This document shows, piece after piece, positions 18,241 to 25,897 of a stretch of DNA of 64,000 bases; position 1 is the first letter of the stretch, and every line of letters starts with the position of its first letter. The notes beneath the pieces are model-generated. The model made no database searches. It worked only from the letters and a program-made list of their open reading frames with translations, and had not been told where the DNA came from. The stretch is from Deltaproteobacteria bacterium (GTDB lineage Bacteria > Desulfobacterota > Syntrophia > Syntrophales > UBA2210). The stretch lies in the NCBI GenBank assembly GCA_019313905.1, contig JAFDAI010000002.1:1-64000 (forward strand). Reading direction: 5' to 3'. The position numbers and the translations under genes are program-made.

Positions 18241-19269
18241 CTACTTGTATATTTCGTCCAGAACAGCCCGCCCGCCTCTGGACAGTATATTCTCAGCCAG
18301 GGTGTTTCCCATATCCTCCCAGTCACTGCTGGGCCCCCTGATCTCGTCTGTAATCATGACTTTTCCATCAACACTCCCCACAAGGCCCTTAATGATCAGA
18401 CCGTCTCCATGCTTCCTGGCAATGCCTGCTATCGGCACCTGACATCCCCCTCCAAGACGTCTGAGAAACGCGCGCTCGGCGGAGATTTCCACCAGGGTAT
18501 CCGGGTAATTGAGGGAGGAGATGAGATCTTCAGCTTTTCTGTCATCCTCTCTCAGCTCTATGCCCAGCACCCCCTGCCCGACCGATGGCATCATAACTTC
18601 AACTGGTATATACTGCGAGATTTCTCTGCCACGTCCCATCCTCTTCATCCCGGCAGCCGCTATAATTATTCCATCCAGATTTTCCGTTATAATCTTCTTT
18701 ATTCTCGTGTCTATGTTGCCGCGCACAGGGACGATCTCTATATCCGGCATCAGGTTTTTGATCTGCATTCCCCTCCGGAGAGAGCCTGTGCCCAGTCTTG
18801 CCCCTTTGGAAAGTTTCTCCATCTTCGTGCCTTCCCTGGAAATCAGCACATCTCTCGGATCTTCTCTCTCCGGTATAGCTCCTATCATCAGACCATCCGG
18901 GAGATCCACGGGGACATCCTTCATGCTGTGAACCGCAATATCTATATCTCCCCGCAGCAGCGCTTCTTCTATCTCCTTTACGAAGATCCCCTTGCCCCCG
19001 ATTTCCACCAGGGAGATATTCTGCACCCTGTCTCCGCGCGTCCTTATCGGAACAACCTCCACAGACATGTCCGGATACAAACTCTTCAGACGATTCGAAA
19101 CCCAGTTCGCCTGTACAAGCGCAAGGTCACTTCCACGTGTGCCTATCAGTATCTTCTTGATTCTATTTCTCCTTTTACCCGCTATCCGATCAAGGCCGGG
19201 CACCAAATCCGATATTTTGCTTAACAGAAAGATACAGACTTTCGAGGAAAGACTTCGAGCAGGCGTCAT
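18241..19269 (-). CDS. hemC: Porphobilinogen deaminase (hydroxymethylbilane synthase)
   Basis: This enzyme joins four porphobilinogens into hydroxymethylbilane. Seen are ILIGTRGSDLALVQANWV, GDRVQ, the catalytic Asp in HSMKDVPVDLP, and the dipyrromethane-cofactor Cys in LGGGCQVPIAG. The start is uncertain. ATG 19269 overlaps the upstream stop as TAATG but adds about 36 unusual residues. The family N-terminus (KKILIGTRGS) begins near 19161, where AAAGGAG is followed seven bases later by ATC, a very rare start codon. A GTG at 19203 lacks a ribosome site. The catalytic call is certain; the N-terminus is not. Confidence 0.95.
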   Translation of the reverse strand: MTPARSLSSKVCIFLLSKISDLVPGLDRIAGKRRNRIKKILIGTRGSDLALVQANWVSNRLKSLYPDMSVEVVPIRTRGDRVQNISLVEIGGKGIFVKEIEEALLRGDIDIAVHSMKDVPVDLPDGLMIGAIPEREDPRDVLISREGTKMEKLSKGARLGTGSLRRGMQIKNLMPDIEIVPVRGNIDTRIKKIITENLDGIIIAAAGMKRMGRGREISQYIPVEVMMPSVGQGVLGIELREDDRKAEDLISSLNYPDTLVEISAERAFLRRLGGGCQVPIAGIARKHGDGLIIKGLVGSVDGKVMITDEIRGPSSDWEDMGNTLAENILSRGGRAVLDEIYK

Positions 19270-20306
19270 TACACCTGACATATCCTGGAAAATTCGGCCA
19301 GATTCTCTTCTTCGCCGAGGGCAACCAATTTATCCCCCAACTCTATTACATAAGAGGCGACTGGATTGAATACCATCTTTCCGGATTCTTTCGCGACGGC
19401 TACCACGATTAAACCATGCTCTTTTCTCAACCCTGACTCCTCCAGATTTTTACCGACAACGGGCGAATCTTTACAAACATCCAGTTCTTCCATCCTGAGC
19501 GCGAGGCTCTGTCTCGTCGTGGTAAGCTCTATAAAGTCCAGCATGGCGGGTCTCAGGATAGCCTGAGACATTCTCATCCCGCCCACCCTGTAAGGCGATA
19601 TGGTCCTGTCCGCTCCCGCGTTCATCAGCCTGCGTTCCGAGGCGTTGTCTTCAAATCTGGAAAGTATATATATCTCCGGATTCAGTTCCCTGGCCGCCAG
19701 GACAACATAGAGGTTATCCGCATCTGTGGGAAGAGCGCAAACAACACCCTTGGCCCTCTTGACTCCCGCAGCCAGCAGGGTTTTATCCTCCGCCGCATTC
19801 CCGTTTATATAGGCAAAACCACTGTCTTCAATATCCTGTATTACCTCTGGGTTGTTGTCCACAACGACAAACCCGATCTTTTCATGAGTCAGCTCCCCAC
19901 AGATAAGCTTGCCTATCTTCCCGCAACCGCAAATGATATAATGATTTTTTATCTTTTTTATTCGTTTCTCCAATTTACCCCTCCCCAATATCTTCTTCAA
20001 ACGCCCTTCCATAAAGCTTTCCATTATCATTGCAACGGTATAGGCCATAGCGCCCACACCAAAGACGATAATAAAAATCGCAAACAACTTTCCCCCAAGG
20101 GTTACCGGGTAAAAATCGCCAAAACCCACTGTGCCGAGGGTTACTATTGTCGCATAAAAGGAATTCGCCAGGGACCATCCTTCCAGGAAATGATACCCCA
20201 CGGTTCCCGCAACAGTTATCAAGAATAGAAAGGAAAAAGCGACTTTGACCTTGCCCGTTAACAACACGTGAAATCCCCCCTCATGTCCATCTTTTGGAGA
20301 ATCCAT
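19269..20306 (-). CDS. Two-TM potassium channel with TrkA/RCK domains
   Basis: A 345-residue membrane protein. Two transmembrane helices (about 18-38 and 71-93) flank a pore helix with the selectivity filter TLGTVGFGDFYPVT. A TrkA-N Rossmann domain follows (YIICGCGKIGKLICGEL, about residues 115-245), then a TrkA-C domain. It should be an inner-membrane potassium channel gated by a cytosolic ligand, like MthK or Kch. The filter has GFGD rather than GYGD, a known variant. Its stop overlaps the upstream end of the hemC frame, so it heads the heme operon, although no functional link is obvious. Confidence 0.92.
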   Translation of the reverse strand: MDSPKDGHEGGFHVLLTGKVKVAFSFLFLITVAGTVGYHFLEGWSLANSFYATIVTLGTVGFGDFYPVTLGGKLFAIFIIVFGVGAMAYTVAMIMESFMEGRLKKILGRGKLEKRIKKIKNHYIICGCGKIGKLICGELTHEKIGFVVVDNNPEVIQDIEDSGFAYINGNAAEDKTLLAAGVKRAKGVVCALPTDADNLYVVLAARELNPEIYILSRFEDNASERRLMNAGADRTISPYRVGGMRMSQAILRPAMLDFIELTTTRQSLALRMEELDVCKDSPVVGKNLEESGLRKEHGLIVVAVAKESGKMVFNPVASYVIELGDKLVALGEEENLAEFSRICQV

Positions 20307-20413
20307 TTCCGGATGGAATCTATTTAGTGCCCATCCAGAAATGAGATATTTTTCTCAAGATCAAGAAAAACGCGTAGCATAGTCCCGATGAGTCGGGATT
20401 TACAAAACCATCA

Positions 20414-21343
20414 CTATTTACTCTTCGCAACCTCTATACCCGCAAGTTCAACAAGAAATTCTCTCGCCTCCCCGGCATGTATCATAAACACCAGCATAAA
20501 GGGAATATCTGCACCCGGCTCTATCTCTGCGTTAGAAAACTCTCTTCCGTAAGGATTGGAGAGTTCTTTCATAATTTCTTTCTCCGTCAGACCTTTCAGT
20601 TCGTCATCCGTAAGTATATTCCCACAGTTAGATTCCTCTTCGGCAAGAATCTCCCCTGATGAATCCAGTATCTTCCCTCTGACTCTTATATCGGAAACCG
20701 CGCATTTATTGTTATTCACGGCAAAACCTTCAACCACTATAATGTCTCCGGCAACCCAGTTTTTCACGAATCGTTCCTTCACATTTATCAGGTCCACGCC
20801 CAGTCCGGACAGACACTCATTCGGAATGTCCCTGTTATTTGTCCCGAGGAACTTTTCCGCTCCGGGCAAAATCCCTATGAATTTTTCCACCTGTGGCAGA
20901 GCCCTGTTCAAGATCCCCTCTATTGCCCGGGGTGAAGTCCACAGATAAATCCCCCCCGATAGCAAGATAACCAGCATGAGAAAGATCGCTATTCTCTTGC
21001 CGGGTGACCGGGGCTTTTGTGCTTTTTCTTCTGAAGTTTCCGCATTGTCTATGATCTCACCGGCATCACCACAAGCTTCTTCCTGCTCGGGGTTCTGCGC
21101 ATCATCTTCCCCTTCAATCTCCATGAGAATCCTGTCTATATCTTCCGCGTTCTCCTCGTACGTTTTCTCATGGATCTCTTCTTCCAGTTCTATCGAACCT
21201 GTTAATGAAGCAATCCCCGCCAGGGGATTTTCCTGAAAGAAAACTGCCTTACAGTGACTGCACCTGACCCATATCCCCTCGCGATCTATTTGCGATTTAT
21301 CAAATCTGTATTTTGTCCCGCACTTTTTACACTGGATAATCAC
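20414..21343 (-). CDS. Zinc-ribbon membrane protein (DUF3426-like)
   Basis: From GTG 21343 (GAGGAG seven bases upstream) the protein has about 309 residues. An N-terminal MJ0042-type zinc ribbon uses CKKC (residues 5 and 8) and CSHC (28 and 31). An acidic linker (about 45-115) and one transmembrane helix (about 123-143, FLMLVILLSGGIYLWT) follow. The C-terminal extracytoplasmic part (VKNWVAGDIIVVEGFAVNNNKCAVSDIRVRG) matches the DUF3426 style. Members are widespread in deltaproteobacteria, with no firm function. It lies directly after hpt, overlapping by frame only. Confidence 0.82.
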   Translation of the reverse strand: MIIQCKKCGTKYRFDKSQIDREGIWVRCSHCKAVFFQENPLAGIASLTGSIELEEEIHEKTYEENAEDIDRILMEIEGEDDAQNPEQEEACGDAGEIIDNAETSEEKAQKPRSPGKRIAIFLMLVILLSGGIYLWTSPRAIEGILNRALPQVEKFIGILPGAEKFLGTNNRDIPNECLSGLGVDLINVKERFVKNWVAGDIIVVEGFAVNNNKCAVSDIRVRGKILDSSGEILAEEESNCGNILTDDELKGLTEKEIMKELSNPYGREFSNAEIEPGADIPFMLVFMIHAGEAREFLVELAGIEVAKSK

Positions 21344-21347
21344 ATCC

Positions 21348-21872
21348 CTACTCCTCAATCACGTAAATGTCCGGCAGGCACCGGAACTTTTCGTCAAAGT
21401 CAAGCCCGTATCCCACAATAAATCCCTCATCCACGGCAAATCCCACGTAGTCCGCATCAATAGCGATTTCTCTTCTGTGTTTCTTGTCTATCAACGTACA
21501 TATCCTTATAGAAGCAGGCCTTCTCTTCTCAAGTCTCTCCCGCAGAAATGCCATAGTGATTCCGGTATCTATTATATCTTCCACGATAATCACTTCTTTT
21601 CCCTCTATATCTGTCTCTATATCTTTCGTAACTGTTATGTTTCCCGAACTCACCAGCCCGGAACCATAACTTGCCAACCTTGTAAAATCCACACTGTGCG
21701 ATATCTTCAGGTGCCGTGCAAGGTCCGCCAGAAAAATAAAGGCTCCCTTGAGGACGCCTATGAGCACAACTTCCTTTCCTTCAAGATCATGCGAAATCGC
21801 ATCGGCCAACTCTTTCACACGCTGATCGATAACCTCTCTTGGATATAGAATCTTTTTTCTCAACTCTTTCAC
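21348..21872 (-). CDS. hpt: Hypoxanthine phosphoribosyltransferase
   Basis: A 174-residue purine-salvage enzyme that makes IMP or GMP from hypoxanthine or guanine and PRPP. The PRPP-binding motif is VIIVEDIIDTGITM; other blocks are VLIGVLKGAFIFLADL and the C-terminal VGFAVDEGFIVGYGLDFDEKFR. The GTG start overlaps the stop of the upstream gene as GTGA, with GGGAGG very close before it; a TTG nine bases inward is an alternative. Confidence 0.95.
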   Translation of the reverse strand: MKELRKKILYPREVIDQRVKELADAISHDLEGKEVVLIGVLKGAFIFLADLARHLKISHSVDFTRLASYGSGLVSSGNITVTKDIETDIEGKEVIIVEDIIDTGITMAFLRERLEKRRPASIRICTLIDKKHRREIAIDADYVGFAVDEGFIVGYGLDFDEKFRCLPDIYVIEE

Positions 21873-22741
21873 AAACCTCCCTTTTCACAGAGCATTGCGC
21901 CAGACCGCGAGGTTTGAAATTGATCCACAGCATCCATTTTATAACAGGATATAAACTCTTCTATATTTTCCCGGATGATTTCTTCCCCCAGTCTAAGTTC
22001 CTCGAGTGTCCTGAATCTTGAGGTGAGGCTCAGGAATATCTTGTCGAACTTCGACCTTTCACACCCAAGAGCATCATAATCGATGCGGCTTATCATGTAC
22101 TGTGAACCGTCGAAGTAGTATTTCCCGAAGCGGTTCGTGTCCGTTGACCGGAAAGGCCAGGAAATCTTCAACGAAAAGAATCTGAAGGCGATATCCCTGA
22201 GTCTGCCTTCAAACCTGTCGGGACGGGGAACCTCATATATGCCTTCGCTTATAAATCGAAAATACTCTTTTACCAGGTCTATATCGGTAATGCACAGACC
22301 ATAAAGATACCAGTCATCAATAATCCTGATCATGGAAAGTTTCTCTTCACGGGATATGAAGTGGTAGCTGGGGCACAAGTGCCCATCGCATAATTCCTTT
22401 CCATAGAATGATGCATCTCTCATGTCCACCCCGTCGTTCTGAAGGGGGTGCAGGAGACAACCTACTCTCTTTTCCTCATCGTCAAGAAATCCCAGGTATT
22501 CACAGCAATGTATTACATCATAGAGCTTTTCCCGGGACTCAAGACCCTTTATCCTGTCCGAAAAGACCTTCAGGTCAGCCGTCTCTTCAACCGTCTCACA
22601 AAATATCCTTGTCCTGTTTCTCAGTCTCCTGACCAGGGATTCCTTCGTGCTGTCAGCATAATTATATAAACCGCAACAGGCCCCGCAGGATTTACCTGAA
22701 TCCGGCTGACACAGGTGGATAAAAGCTTCTTCCTTCATCAA
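21869..22741 (-). CDS. Uncharacterised Cys-rich protein
   Basis: A 290-residue soluble protein of no family I can name. The N-terminus has a Cys cluster (SGKSCGACCGLYNYAD) reminiscent of the YkgJ-type metal-binding motif. More Cys follow in HCCEYLGF, GCLLHP and CDGHLCPSYHF, enough for a metal or Fe-S centre within the first 130 residues. The second half is charged and helical without clear motifs. It is translationally coupled to hpt (GTGA). Confidence 0.75.
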   Translation of the reverse strand: MMKEEAFIHLCQPDSGKSCGACCGLYNYADSTKESLVRRLRNRTRIFCETVEETADLKVFSDRIKGLESREKLYDVIHCCEYLGFLDDEEKRVGCLLHPLQNDGVDMRDASFYGKELCDGHLCPSYHFISREEKLSMIRIIDDWYLYGLCITDIDLVKEYFRFISEGIYEVPRPDRFEGRLRDIAFRFFSLKISWPFRSTDTNRFGKYYFDGSQYMISRIDYDALGCERSKFDKIFLSLTSRFRTLEELRLGEEIIRENIEEFISCYKMDAVDQFQTSRSGAMLCEKGGL

Positions 22742-22845
22742 GCACTCACTACATTTTTCCAGATTGGTTTTCTTTATATAGTAGAATCGCGTAAAAAAGC
22801 AAGGGATATGCCGATTATTGCCCCTCGCGGACAGTCGATTAAAGC

Positions 22846-22935
22846 TCCTCGCAACAAGTTGCGGGGAATCTCCGATTGTTAAGGAAAGTGTTTATTTGTT
22901 ATTCGCTCGCTAACCCCACCGCAAGCAACGGGGAA
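22846..22935. repeat. Hairpin-rich intergenic repeat between the Cys-rich gene and gltX
   Basis: This 321-base gap holds two hairpins. CGCAAC at 22850-22855 pairs with GTTGCG at 22858-22863, extended by CCT/GGG. CCCC at 22914-22917 pairs with GGGG at 22930-22933. The second module, ACCCCACCGCAAGCAACG at 22913, recurs at 55719 with one change. No gene is visible here. A weak promoter (TTGTAA, 15 bases, TATACT near 22968-22994) may serve gltX. Confidence 0.55.
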
Positions 22936-23062
22936 TGCGCTCGCTGTTCAATTCACGAGAATCAGGCTTGTAATCTGACACAAAAAATTATACTAACACA
23001 CCTGAAAAAATCTCTGACAGATGTCAGAAAACATCAAAATTTAAATAAACAGGAAAATCAAA

Positions 23063-24508
23063 ATGCATAAAGATGATAATCAGGTTAGGGTAAGATTCGC
23101 GCCCAGTCCGACAGGATATCTTCATGTCGGAGGGCTGAGAACGGCACTGTTCAATTATCTGTTCGCACGCAAACATGGGGGAAAATTTGTCCTGAGGATA
23201 GAAGATACGGACCGGAAGAGGTCTATCTCCGGAGCTCTGGAGAAGCTCACTACCACACTGAAAGGAATCGGTCTCCAATATGATGAGGGTCCTGATATTG
23301 GAGGGAACTACGGGCCTTACATACAATCGCAACGAACGGACATCTATAAAAAATACACCCAAAAGCTTCTGGATTCCGGAAATGCATACTATTGTTTCTG
23401 CTCTGAGGAACGGCTGAACAATCTGAGGGAAGAACAGCGGAAAAGAAAGAGGCCGCCGATGTATGACGGCAAGTGCAGAGACCTGTCAAAGGATGAGGTC
23501 GAAGACAACCTGGCGCAGGGGATGCCCTTCGTCATCCGCCTGAGATATCCCAGAGAAGGAAAAACCGTTTTCGACGATGTTGTGCGCGACAGGGTCGCCA
23601 TTGACAATTCCATGGTTGACGACCAGGTTCTTATAAAATCCGATGGATTTCCCACCTACCATCTCGCAAGTGTGGTGGATGATCATCTCATGAAAATCAC
23701 TCACGTGATACGCGGAGAGGAATGGCTTTCCAGTGTTCCGAAGCATATCTTTCTGTACGAATCCTTCGGATGGAAAGTGCCTGTGTTCGTCCATCTTCCC
23801 CTGTTGCTGAATTCCGACAGGAGCAAACTGAGTAAACGGCAGGGGGATGTCTCTGTCGAAAGTTACATCCAAAAGGGATACCTCCCCGAGGTAATGCTGA
23901 ATTTTATCGCACTTCTCGGGTGGCACTCGGCAGACGACAGGGAGATATATTCCCTCAGGGAACTGGAAGATGCATTCTCATTGGACAGGATTAACAAGGC
24001 CGGGGCCGTATTTGATATAGAAAAACTGAACTGGATGGGGGGACAGTACATAAGGAATCTTGATGTGGAATACATCGCCGATCAGTCGAGGCATTTCTTT
24101 GAAGAAGCCGGCATGGATATAAGTGATAATGACAAGTATCTGAAAGTAATCAACACTGCGCGTGATTATGTCTATTGTCTTGCCGATATTGTGGAACACG
24201 CGAAGATGTTCTATGAAGAGATGATCTTTTCGGAAGAGGACAGGAAACTGATCGAAGAGGAAAACTCTCAAAAGATCTATTCTTACTGGATCGAAGAGCT
24301 GGGTAAAAAGGTTGGGTGGGAACCCGAAGAAATATCCTCGCTGACAAAACAATCGATCGGTGAGCTGGGTATAAAAGGGAAAAAATTCTATTTTCCCATC
24401 CGCCTCGCCCTTTTCGGAAACTGTCACGGTCCTGATATCCCGACGCTTATCGATATACTGGGAACGGATGAGTCCATAAAAAGGCTGGAGACCTGCCTGA
24501 CCCGGTAA
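23063..24508 (+). CDS. gltX: Glutamyl-tRNA synthetase
   Basis: A 481-residue class I enzyme that charges tRNA-Glu, and possibly tRNA-Gln if the indirect pathway is used. The HIGH motif is PSPTGYLHVGGLRTALFN, the KMSKS motif is SKLSKRQGD, and the anticodon-binding C-terminal half is present. AGGA lies seven bases before the ATG. It is a single-gene unit on the plus strand. Confidence 0.97.
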   Translation: MHKDDNQVRVRFAPSPTGYLHVGGLRTALFNYLFARKHGGKFVLRIEDTDRKRSISGALEKLTTTLKGIGLQYDEGPDIGGNYGPYIQSQRTDIYKKYTQKLLDSGNAYYCFCSEERLNNLREEQRKRKRPPMYDGKCRDLSKDEVEDNLAQGMPFVIRLRYPREGKTVFDDVVRDRVAIDNSMVDDQVLIKSDGFPTYHLASVVDDHLMKITHVIRGEEWLSSVPKHIFLYESFGWKVPVFVHLPLLLNSDRSKLSKRQGDVSVESYIQKGYLPEVMLNFIALLGWHSADDREIYSLRELEDAFSLDRINKAGAVFDIEKLNWMGGQYIRNLDVEYIADQSRHFFEEAGMDISDNDKYLKVINTARDYVYCLADIVEHAKMFYEEMIFSEEDRKLIEEENSQKIYSYWIEELGKKVGWEPEEISSLTKQSIGELGIKGKKFYFPIRLALFGNCHGPDIPTLIDILGTDESIKRLETCLTR

Positions 24509-24657
24509 TGCCTGCACCAATTCCGGCAAGACGAATAGAAGCTACGGGTATTTTCGTCATCCATACAATTTATTTTTAAGGATCATCTCCCGATTAGTTG
24601 TAGTTAATTAAGGCAGAATAAGCGCGTTATCTACAATTAATCAAGTGTGATTATAGA

Positions 24658-24938
24658 GGGTTCAAGGAGTCAAGGGTTCGAGTAAAAGGAAGAAAGATAT
24701 AACAGAAGGATATGGAAGAAAGACAACCCTGGATTACATTAGGATGCTTTATATATCTTATGGTTCTGTTTGCGAACTTGAAACGCAGATATTATTAGCA
24801 TGGGGTTTAGATTTAATTGAAAAAGGTGTATTGGGTAAACTAAAAAAATATAGCAGAAAGCGAAAGAATGTTAAAGGCGCTGATAAAGTCTTTAGAAAAC
24901 AAACCCTTGAATCCTTGACCCTTGGAATCCTTGGGCCC
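24658..24938. repeat. Inverted GGGTTCAAGG-type repeats bracketing a decayed gene
   Basis: The left end (24658-24682) contains GGGTTCAAGGAGTCAAGGG. The right end (24904-24938), read on the other strand, contains GGGCCC, AAGGATTC, CAAGGGTC and AAGGATTCAAGGG. The two are inverted copies built from the same 8-10 base units. Together they enclose the four-helix-bundle remnant. Confidence 0.6.
24680..24918 (+). pseudogene. Remnant of a four-helix-bundle (23S rRNA intervening-sequence-type) protein
   Basis: One frame reads DITEGYGRKTTLDYIRMLYI then SYGSVCELETQILLAWGL, which is helices 2 and 3 of the four-helix-bundle (S23/IVP) family. The usual first helix is missing: the frame begins directly at the left repeat. 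Near 24860 the family sequence jumps frame to ERMLKALIKSLENKPLNP and stops at 24918. So the gene is both 5'-truncated and frameshifted. The 96-residue frame from 24744 is a mixture of these frames and not a real protein. Confidence 0.72.
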
Positions 24939-24966
24939 TCTTCTCCAACTGAATTGGAGAAGAACC

Positions 24967-25167
24967 TTATTTCTTTATTCCAGACTTCTTTTCAGAGGTA
25001 CTGTTTTTCTTTTCTTCTTTGTTTTTCTTTATGATCGAAAGGGTAACAACAATTATTACGACTCCGATCATCACGCTTATTCTGTCCCCGGACCAGAGAC
25101 CGTAGGCAAAATCCGCCATACCCAGAACCATAAAGAAGTTAAGAATGGATTGATTCATATCTGTCAC
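24967..25167 (-). CDS. Small putative membrane protein
   Basis: A 66-residue protein with two short hydrophobic stretches (about residues 8-22 and 30-46) and a highly charged lysine-rich tail (KKNKEEKKNSTSEKK). AGGAG lies four bases before a GTG start at 25167; an ATG three codons inward is also possible. No family is recognised. It precedes nothing in the same direction, and its end is about 30 bases from the four-helix-bundle remnant. Confidence 0.5.
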   Translation of the reverse strand: MTDMNQSILNFFMVLGMADFAYGLWSGDRISVMIGVVIIVVTLSIIKKNKEEKKNSTSEKKSGIKK

Positions 25168-25282
25168 ATCTCTCCTGTATGCTTATCCGTCAAAAATATC
25201 ATAGTTGCTTATCTGAACTCTTGACCTCTGCACCGGATTTTTCATCTTGTTTTCTCTTTACAGTTAGTTCGTGCCTGTCAGT

Positions 25283-25741
25283 TCAATACCCTGAAACTTT
25301 CCCCTTCATATCTTCGACATCAACCTTTATCATAGTAATTCCGGAGACTTCGCTCTCTGTAAAATCAAACACTCCTTCAGAATAATTCCCCATTATTATT
25401 CTCAGTGCCTCGCGTTTTGATTCTGGATCTCTGATAAATGAGGCCTTGCCAAATCCAACAACACTCCTGTATCTGAACCCCCATTTACACGGAATCTCCT
25501 CGGAAACAAGTTCCTGACCTACATCCATCTCGAAACATACATTCCGGTTATTTTCAAGAATCTCCAGTTTTCTGCCCTGCGAAGCGGAATGGAAATACAA
25601 CTTTCTGCCCTCATAGCCGAAACAAAGCGGGACGATATAAGGACGACCTTCTTCGCACATGGCCAACCTGCATATGTTTGCCCTGTGTATGATCTCTTCA
25701 ATATCTTTCACATTGCCTGTTTCCCTGTCCTTACGTCTCAT
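25283..25741 (-). CDS. Pyridoxamine 5'-phosphate oxidase-family (flavin-binding) protein
   Basis: From ATG 25741 (GGTGGAG eight bases upstream) this is about 152 residues. It has the split-barrel fold seen in NimA-like and PPOX-related proteins: IIHRANICRLAMCEEGRPYIVPLCFGYEGRKLYFHSA, then GRKLEILENNRNVCFEMD. Such proteins bind FMN or heme, and some reduce nitroimidazoles. The longer frame to 25861 has no support. It lies after the giant GlmS-like gene but 156 bases away, so it may have its own promoter. Confidence 0.85.
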   Translation of the reverse strand: MRRKDRETGNVKDIEEIIHRANICRLAMCEEGRPYIVPLCFGYEGRKLYFHSASQGRKLEILENNRNVCFEMDVGQELVSEEIPCKWGFRYRSVVGFGKASFIRDPESKREALRIIMGNYSEGVFDFTESEVSGITMIKVDVEDMKGKVSGY

Positions 25742-25897
25742 CACATTTTCTCCACCAATAATCAATATGATTCCCCAAACAGCAATTGTGACTTGATCGT
25801 CAAAAGTTTTTTCGTAGCGAATCCAAGCGTTTTGGGGAAAAACGCTGGCAGTGCACGGCATCTGGGAAACCTGGCTGGAGGGTGAAAATCATATCCT

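Noticed and set aside
18217-19224. A 335-codon open frame opposite hemC
   Set aside because: Antisense shadow; hemC motifs are complete on the minus strand and the plus-strand product has low-complexity, shadow-like composition.
20381-20400. A terminator (TCCCGA/TCGGGA hairpin) after the zinc-ribbon gene
   Set aside because: The stem is only six bases and the T run lies some distance away, so evidence is too weak.
24744-25034. A 96-residue protein starting at 24744
   Set aside because: The frame joins the middle of a four-helix-bundle gene to a wrong-frame tail; the family C-terminus is in another frame, so it is a pseudogene.
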